Assembly: GCA_001792895.1 (NCBI GenBank)
Contig: MARA01000040.1
Location: 124,001-188,000, forward strand
DNA: 64,000 nt
From: Lentinus brumalis
Lineage: Eukaryota; Basidiomycota; Agaricomycetes; Polyporales; Polyporaceae
Reading direction: 5' to 3'
Shown: positions 58,145 to 64,000 of the stretch, one piece after another
Numbering within the stretch: position 1 is the first letter of the stretch
Layout: every line of letters begins with the position of its first letter
Translations under genes and position numbers: made by a program
The notes under the pieces: generated by a model
What the model saw: the letters and a program-made list of their open reading frames with translations, nothing else
What the model was told of the DNA's origin: nothing
Database searches by the model: none

Positions 58145-58651
58145 TCACAGCATGCACTGAGAGACGCGGTGCCATTTCGCCACCTGCCACTGCAGGCCGA
58201 GCATCCTCTTCACCCCCCTCACGTCCTCCGGATCCAGGGGAACATGACTCGCAGCGTGAGTACTGTTGTCCTTGAAGACAAACAGCCACTCGACATCTCT
58301 CATAAGGAGAAGGTTGCGCTTCAGGCGAGGAAGGTTGGGGAACGCGAAGTATATGTCGTCGGGGATCGTCATGATGGTGAAACCACGTATCCTTCTGAGG
58401 GCTTTGTTTGCGTCTTCGGGTGACATCTGCGAGAGATCTGCGCGGTTCAGCTCCTTATGGACTACCTTGCTATGGCGATAGATGCAGTCTTCGTCGATGA
58501 CTATGCCGTAAGCGAGAGTCGGGGAGGGCCCCTGAGGGATGTATTCCCGAAGAGGCCTGGGTGGCAAGTTCGGGAGTGGTTCAGAAGGGTTCGATACGGC
58601 ATTCATGTTGCGGTGGTTGTGGCTTGACGTTCCGGTGGACGTGGTTTGCAT
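58145..58651 (-). CDS. Unrecognised 168-aa protein
   Basis: Single open frame from ATG 58649-58651 to the stop at 58145. The N-terminal 40 residues are Ser/Asn/Pro-rich (PSEPLPNLPPRPLREYIPQG). The rest is compact and looks folded: AYGIVIDEDCIYRHSKVVHK, LSQMSPEDANKALRRIRGFT, IPDDIYFAFPN, MRDVEWLFVFKDNS and ending MLGLQWQVAKWHRVSQ. Coding character is good (mixed charged and hydrophobic residues), and uncharacterised single-exon proteins of this kind are common in Agaricomycetes. No known domain, signal or membrane segment is seen. A second ATG at codon 16 (MNAVSNPS) is an alternative start. Confidence 0.6.
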   Translation of the reverse strand: MQTTSTGTSSHNHRNMNAVSNPSEPLPNLPPRPLREYIPQGPSPTLAYGIVIDEDCIYRHSKVVHKELNRADLSQMSPEDANKALRRIRGFTIMTIPDDIYFAFPNLPRLKRNLLLMRDVEWLFVFKDNSTHAASHVPLDPEDVRGVKRMLGLQWQVAKWHRVSQCML

Positions 58652-59744
58652 GCACGAGGCGAACGGTCAACACTCCAGCAAACGCCCACGGTACGTATCT
58701 CGGTTGTCGGCCCGAGGAGGAAATGGGCGTCTGGGTTCCCTAATTCGGCCCATGCGCGAGGGAACTTCTTGCCTTGCACCATCGTTCCTCGCTAGTACGC
58801 ACTCTGCTCCTGCTTGCATTCGAGCTGCTCTGCCTACTGTCAACAAGTTACAGTACTCAAGACAAGTATATCGAGGAAGCGGACATAGCTCAGCGCATCA
58901 AAACATACTCTGTGAGTGATCATGTTCGTTTTATCTCCGTGCCATCCCCACTTTGTGTCCTCCTCGGACCATAAGGGCGACCCGGAATACTGCTTTAGCC
59001 GCTTTTTTGTTCAATCTCAGCTGTTACAAGGCGCGCCTCTCCTGTTTCAGAATGCAAGGAAAGAGGCAAGGGAACGAGAGTGGACACATGGCTTTCCTAC
59101 AAGAATGCGTGGAGATTGCGCCACGCTCGGTCAGAAGTGTCTACTCGCGCTGCGTGATAGTCTCCCTAGCAGAGACATCTTCGCCGCCATTGAGGGACAC
59201 AACAGCTTCTCTGATTATCGCCCCTGGCGACCCCGACAAAGATGTCCCCGCCTACGCGCTGTCCGTTCTGTCAACACGCGGTGAGCTATGACTGGATTGC
59301 ATCGTGATGAGATGCATATATTACCCGTGTGTCCCACAATCAGGCCTCAGGAGATGGGGAGGCGACTGGGAGTACGCGCTGCAGAAACGGAGAACGCACG
59401 CAGGCCATCGGTGACGAATCCCATCACCCTCTCCGTCCCGGTGTATATGCAAGAATGTCACATGCTTCTTTCACAATCGTCCGTCTAGTATCGAGAGTAT
59501 CGCATGGCGGCTTGCTCTCTCGTGGGGCTTCCCGCTGGTCTTCGTAGTCTGACTAAGTATCGTCCGGATGCGGGACGTCCGCTTCGGCCGGGAGGGTTCA
59601 AGCTCATACGCTCATCCTGTCGTCCAGCATTCATATATTGTGACTTATTTGAAGTATTACTTCCCTCGTTATCATGAGCAATCACCGTGTCGCGTAGACT
59701 AACAACGTTACCAGCCCGCACCACCATCTGCCTCCGAGCTCAGT
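58652..59744. other. Intergenic interval between divergent genes
   Basis: No gene supported. It separates the minus-strand 168-aa gene from the plus-strand F-box gene, so both promoters should lie here. The region just before 59745 is C/A-rich without a clear TATA. Confidence 0.45.
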
Positions 59745-61509
59745 ATGAGCCTTTTCTCGCTCAACGACGACGTTCTTCTCGCCATCTTCGCCAATTTACA
59801 TGGCGAAGATGCACTGAACGCCTCTCTCACCTCAAAAAGAGCATACAGGCTCGCAGGACCTCGCATCGCGGCCCGCATCAATTGCTCGAGCCCAGCGGAG
59901 CTACGACGACTCCATACCTATCTACTGACGGATCTACCCAATGGCACTCCGCGCGCACGATCTCTGGAGCACCTTGTCATCGATACCTCTACTTTCGAGG
60001 CAGCAGAGAACGATGACGATTCGTCTTACTACGGCGACGACTTCTCACAGGCGGAACTCATCGGAGACATCCTACTCCAAGCACGCAACCTGCGCGAGCT
60101 CTCCTTCGAGCGCTTTCAACCGTGTCTCGAACGCGATCCGCGAATTGGAGATGCCATACGCTCGCTCGCCAGCCTTATCAACATGCGACTCTTCACCATA
60201 TCTGATTCCTCGCTTTCCGTCTTCGACTCCTTCAGGAGCGACCAGCTTGCGCGTCTCACTCTGTCCTACTACGTTTCGGACGAATTCCCCCTCGAGAATC
60301 AGACCAAGACGCTTCCGCCGCTCATGTCGGCCTTCTCGTCTCTTCATCGCCTCCGCATCTTGAAGTTGTGGAACTTCGATCCGACAGCGGGTCTCGCTCG
60401 AGAGGCGTTGTCGTCCCTGCCCTCGCTCCCATCGATACGATACCTTCGTCTATCTGACACGTCCATTCCCGCCCTAGATATGGTGGAGCTTTGCCCCGCC
60501 CTATCCACGCTCATCGTCTCCTTCAGCTGGGAAGCCGAGATGATGCCAGTCAGCGAAGGGCCAAAGTGGCCTCCTCTCCAGAGGTTGATGGTCGCGGAGC
60601 TTGGAGACGCCCTTCGCATCTCCAAGCGACTCCGCACTGTGGACCAGCTCCAGATATCCAGTCTCCTCCGACTTTGGGACAGCCCGGGGTTCTCTGAGTA
60701 CGGTCCAGCTCAGCAACCCTTGCTCGAGCTCCTCCGGAGCACATCGCCCGTCAGTCTCTTCATATGCGTGGAGACGACCTGTCAGGAGGAAGATCTATGG
60801 GGCGAGCTTCCTCGCGCCGCTCCCCGACTGCGATCGCTAGAGCTCCAGCTTGAAGGGCTCGTGCCTGTTTACGTCGAAGACTACTCCTGGCTGGTACGCG
60901 CTCCTCCCTGCTCATACCTAATGTTTGCTCACAAGCTCATGCACGATCCAGAGCAAACTCCCCGCCGCCCTCAGCGGTCTGCCACTGGTATGCCTCCGGG
61001 TGCTCGTTCCCGAGCAGAAGCAGCGCCGATGGACAATGGGGTTCGCATCGAAGGAGGAGGGACTAGCCAAGTTCAAGCAGCAGGAGGTCGATCGCGTGAA
61101 GGCTCTGGCCGCGCTCCCCGACCCGCTCGTGCGCGCTCTCCCTTCGCTGCGTTATCTGGCGGTCGGGGACATGGCACCGAACATGCAGCTCTTGGGCGAC
61201 GGCGCCGACGTGGATGCCTCGGTCGCTGCGCTGCGCGTGAAGGATGAAGAGGTCGTCTGGGAATGGGACGAGCTGCGGCGGCTGTCCGCCGTCAGGAAGC
61301 AGTCGTGGTGGCGGATCGTCGACGGCCCAATTGGAAGGGAGCTCGTGGAGATCTCAGAGTACGAGGGCGAGGAGGCGCAGTGGAAGATCGAGTCCGTGAC
61401 TGAAGATACTACCCACATCGAAGGTGATTCACTCGCTTGGTGTATCACCCAACTTCAACTCACCTCGGCAATCCGGTCTGTAGAAGGTCTGGCGTCGCTC
61501 TCCGTCTGA
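59745..61509 (+). CDS. F-box protein with leucine-rich region
   Basis: Exons 59745-60893 and 60952-61509, joined in phase (WL/SKLP), give 568 residues. The intron of 58 nt ends CCAG. An N-terminal F-box-like segment occupies about residues 1-45 (LFSLNDDVLLAIFANLHGED, then LTSKRAYRLAGPRI), where it would bind Skp1 in an SCF ubiquitin ligase. Leucine-rich stretches follow, with phrases such as RNLRELSFERF, HRLRILKLWNF, LPSIRYLRLSDTSIPALDM and LRSLELQLEGL. This arrangement is typical of the greatly expanded Agaricomycete F-box family. Target unknown. The last 25 residues might be altered if the GTGATT at 61422 is used as a donor. Confidence 0.8.
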
Positions 61510-61854
61510 TATTTGTGTGGACGCGTACTAGGCTCATAACGCATAAACCACGTAAAGATGCATTCGCACACTGGTTAAGCAGGATTATGGCTCCGGAACG
61601 CTGTTACCACTGCACAACTTGAGCTTTGGAGCGGTGTCCCCATGCACAAGTACGACGCGCGGTATTTTATTCCCTATCGGCTTGCTCCAAGTCGGAGATT
61701 CTCAGGTACACCTCTACCACAAAGGTACAATCTGGTAATGCTCGTAAGGTGAACCCACGTCTTACGCATATTCGCAGTTGAGCCGATCGAAGGATGTTTC
61801 CCCTGTGGGAGAATTGTGGCGGCGAGGGGCTTGAAAGCTTCAACAGCTACCACC

Positions 61855-63278
61855 ATGACTGCCGTACGCGCCCTCGCCCGCTTGAAGCAGACTCTAGCTC
61901 AGAGCTTGCCGTACTGTGGCGGCATCTTCGAGCTGCCGTCCGACTCCTTCGAGCTCTACTATGGCAGAGAAAACGCCAAGTGCCTATGCGTTGGACCCTA
62001 TCCGTGCATTCGGATTTACTGACGCGTATCGCGGACAGGTTCTTGAACCTCAGCAAGACTGCGAACAATCCCGATGCTCTGAACTCGCTTCAGTCTGCGT
62101 GCGAGCCTGCGCAGCTCGGGAGAAACACGGAGACGGTGTTGGACGAGACTTACCGCAAGGCGGGCAAGATGGACACAAGCGAGTTCCTCGTCCGACTGGA
62201 CGTGGTGAAGTCCGGTCTTCTTGACGTGGTGTGCTTGAGTCTTTTGTCCGGCGACAAGTCGCGCCGCAGCGTCACTGCGGAGCTTTACAAGCTCAACGTG
62301 TACGGTGAGTACTTTGTGAGGTTCTTTTAACTCTCCTTTTGACAGTCCTGCGTCGGTTGGTGCACGTGCCACAGGCGAAGGCGCGTTCTTCAAGCCGCAC
62401 ACTGATACGCCGACAAACCGCAACATGTTCGGCTCGCTCGTTGTCGTGTACCCCACCCCGCACTTCGGCGGGACGCTTGTCCTCCGCCACCATGAGCACG
62501 AGTGGACCTTCGACTCGGCCAGGCTCCTCGCTGGCACGTCCAACCGCCTCGCATACGCCGCGTTCTTCAGCGACGTCGAGCACGAAGTTACCCCCGTCAC
62601 TTCCGGACACCGCATCAGCCTCACGTACAACCTATACTGAGCCGACTTGGGGTTGGACGGCATAGTCCTCAGTACGCAACCGGATGGTGTCAACGTCCTG
62701 CAGCCGCCGAGCGCGAACGCGACTGACGTCGGTCGCATTCTGTCCGAAGTCCTGGAGGATTCGTCGCTGCTGCCTGCCGGCGGTACGCTCGGGTTCGGCT
62801 TGCGGCACGCATACCCGTTCCCTCGTACCTGGGACCCCGCTGTCGACAAGTTGGACCCGCTTCTCTTACTTCCTATCCTGCTGAAGGGCAGCGATCTCGC
62901 GCTGTACGACGCTTGTGATGCGCTCGGACTCGAGCCCAAGCTGAAGTTCATCAGCGAGACTGACGACAAGCCGGTGTTGCTCGACCGAGCGGTTCAGCTG
63001 AGCGTCATGGAGATCGAGGACCCGGAAGGCACGATGCTCCGAGAGCACAACGGCGTCGTTGTTGAAGAGGTCGGCGCAGACTTCGAGCCGTCCGAGGAGG
63101 ATATCGGCAAGAGCGTGCGGCCGGTGCACTGGGTGACGCGTGTGGGGCGATCAACAAGCTCGCATTCACGTACATTCACTACGGGAACGAGGGCGTTCTC
63201 AGTCATTTGTACATGACTCCTTGCCTGACCGTGGAAGTAGGCCCTGTGGGGGCGCGCCAGACATCGCGGGCAAAGTGA
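61855..63278 (+). pseudogene. 2OG-Fe(II) oxygenase, interrupted by a stop and a frameshift
   Basis: Exons 61855-61979, 62039-62304 and from 62375. The start has a good context (CACCATGA). The catalytic part lies in exon 3: GEGAFFKPHTDTPTNRNMFG carries the iron-binding HxD (HTD), FGGTLVLRHH the strand after it, FFSDVEHEVTPV the second histidine and SGHRISLTYN the arginine that holds 2-oxoglutarate. A TGA at 62638-62640 interrupts the frame right after YNLY. The same frame then continues in a family-like C-terminal part (LLPAGGTLGFGLRHAYP, LLKGSDLALYDACDALGLEP). Near 63144-63147 a run of four G is one base short, after which AINKLAFTYIHYGNEGVLSH and CLTVEVG continue to TGA at 63278. Either this is a decaying gene, or the first part alone is translated (218 residues). 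It is of the prolyl-hydroxylase-like type; substrate unknown. Confidence 0.75.
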
Positions 63279-63633
63279 AACTCCGGGAGGCACAGAAATG
63301 AGGTGTCGCGTGCGATGCTGAATTGTTCGGTGCATGTGTGGCCTCGAGTGTATGAGTACTTAGGCAGTAGCAGCGACTTCCCTTCGCTCAGCATGAACAC
63401 CTTGTATGTACCCGACCAAGCAAAGCCTGATTGGCATCCTATCGCAAAGATTACGATTGCGGCCAAAGACATCAGTGATCATACGCACAATACCGACGGC
63501 ACGATTTCTGGTCATATCCGTTCTCTCGAAGCGGCCACGGTCATATTCTCTAACCAAGTCGCCATCTGGTGCCATATGTATATTCGTAACTTGAAGCGGA
63601 AACCCGGCCGGCCTCACTTCACGTCGTGTCGTC
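63279..63633. other. Short spacer between convergent genes
   Basis: No gene supported. It lies between the end of the oxygenase gene and the stop of the partial minus-strand gene at the right edge. Confidence 0.4.
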
Positions 63634-64000
63634 CTACACTTCGAACGTCCCGAGGAACTCTACGAAGATGATGAGCCAAAGCCTGGCATGATGAGCTGAT
63701 AGCTCACCGTGCAAACGTTCTATTTTCTCGAAGTCGGCGTCAGCGATGTATCGCTGGATGGCAGCGGCCTTGCGGATAGTGAGCAGCTCCCACTCTCTCT
63801 TCTCTCCTGCTTGGACTACACGCCACCTGCAGGTGAACACGCGCATGAAAGGACACGGTTGCCGCCGGTCCAACTCCTCGATTGCGTCGGCCTCTGGCTC
63901 CGGTAGTGCTTGGTCGGCCCCGGTCCCGTCCCATATGCTCGCTGGGTCTCCATCACGAGACTGCGTCGCCGCCTCCTCGAAGACAGTCGGCGCCCTCGCT
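63634..64000 (-). CDS. Unrecognised gene, 3' part, runs off the window
   Basis: Open frame on the minus strand from the window edge to a stop at 63634. Readable stretches are FEEAATQSRDGDPASIWDGT, ALPEPEADAIEELDRRQPCP, FMRVFTCRWRVVQAGEKREW, LLTIRKAAAIQRYIADADFE and KIERLHGELSAHH. The composition (charged and amphipathic) is convincingly coding for most of its length. A GTGAGC...GCCAG pair near the end (about 63705-63680) could be a short intron that changes the last 20 residues. No domain recognised. Confidence 0.5.
   Translation of the reverse strand, partial: ARAPTVFEEAATQSRDGDPASIWDGTGADQALPEPEADAIEELDRRQPCPFMRVFTCRWRVVQAGEKREWELLTIRKAAAIQRYIADADFEKIERLHGELSAHHARLWLIIFVEFLGTFEV

Noticed and set aside
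1..64000. tRNA, rRNA or CRISPR features
   Set aside because: No cloverleaf with a T-loop motif, no rRNA stretch and no regularly spaced short repeats were found; the direct repeats present have other explanations. A tRNA scan was not possible by eye.

Overview
The window looks like nuclear DNA of an Agaricomycete (mushroom-type basidiomycete). The evidence is GC-rich sequence, many 45-80 nt introns with GTRNGT donors and CTGAC-like branch sites, a Zn2Cys6 regulator gene, a Ty1/copia element, an F-box protein, an AreA-like GATA-region (DUF1752/DUF3295) protein, an Sfp1-type zinc finger and a fungal 2OG-Fe(II) oxygenase. No rRNA, tRNA or CRISPR array was recognised.

Positions 1 to about 42,545 are a direct array of four composite units: A 1-9618, B 9619-19212, C 19213-29938 and D 29939 to about 42,545. 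Each unit carries a plus-strand short ORF (117 aa when intact), a plus-strand multi-intron remnant, and a 3'-truncated Zn2Cys6 regulator gene on the minus strand. Units A-C also carry an unrecognised minus-strand eight-exon gene with stop codons and a TATA-like promoter. A and B carry a 265-266 bp MITE whose empty site is preserved in C and D. Unit D is interrupted by a copia retrotransposon (31228-37424, minus strand) with 433-bp LTRs, a 5-bp target duplication, a half-tRNA-iMet primer site and all pol domains, but several frameshifts. Unit B looks suspicious. About 8.2 kb (2713-10922) is repeated with almost no change at 12308-20516, and the 1.4 kb between them (10923-12307) reads as an A/C mixture that drops bases where A and C differ. 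An assembly loop is the simplest explanation.

From 42.5 kb onward the DNA is single-copy. In order it holds a Crinkler-like N-terminal module joined to a kinase-like domain (minus), a DUF1752/DUF3295 protein (minus), a long gene-poor stretch, an Sfp1-type C2H2 regulator with two very short exons (minus), a decayed stretch with a diverged duplication, a small unrecognised protein (minus), an F-box/LRR-like protein (plus), a 2OG-Fe(II) oxygenase gene broken by one stop and one frameshift (plus), and the 3' part of an unrecognised gene leaving the right edge (minus).

The genes do not form an obvious pathway or cluster. The main stories are the structure and decay of the array, the two transposable elements with clean insertion evidence, and a recurrent single-base homopolymer frameshift pattern that may reflect sequencing error as much as biology.
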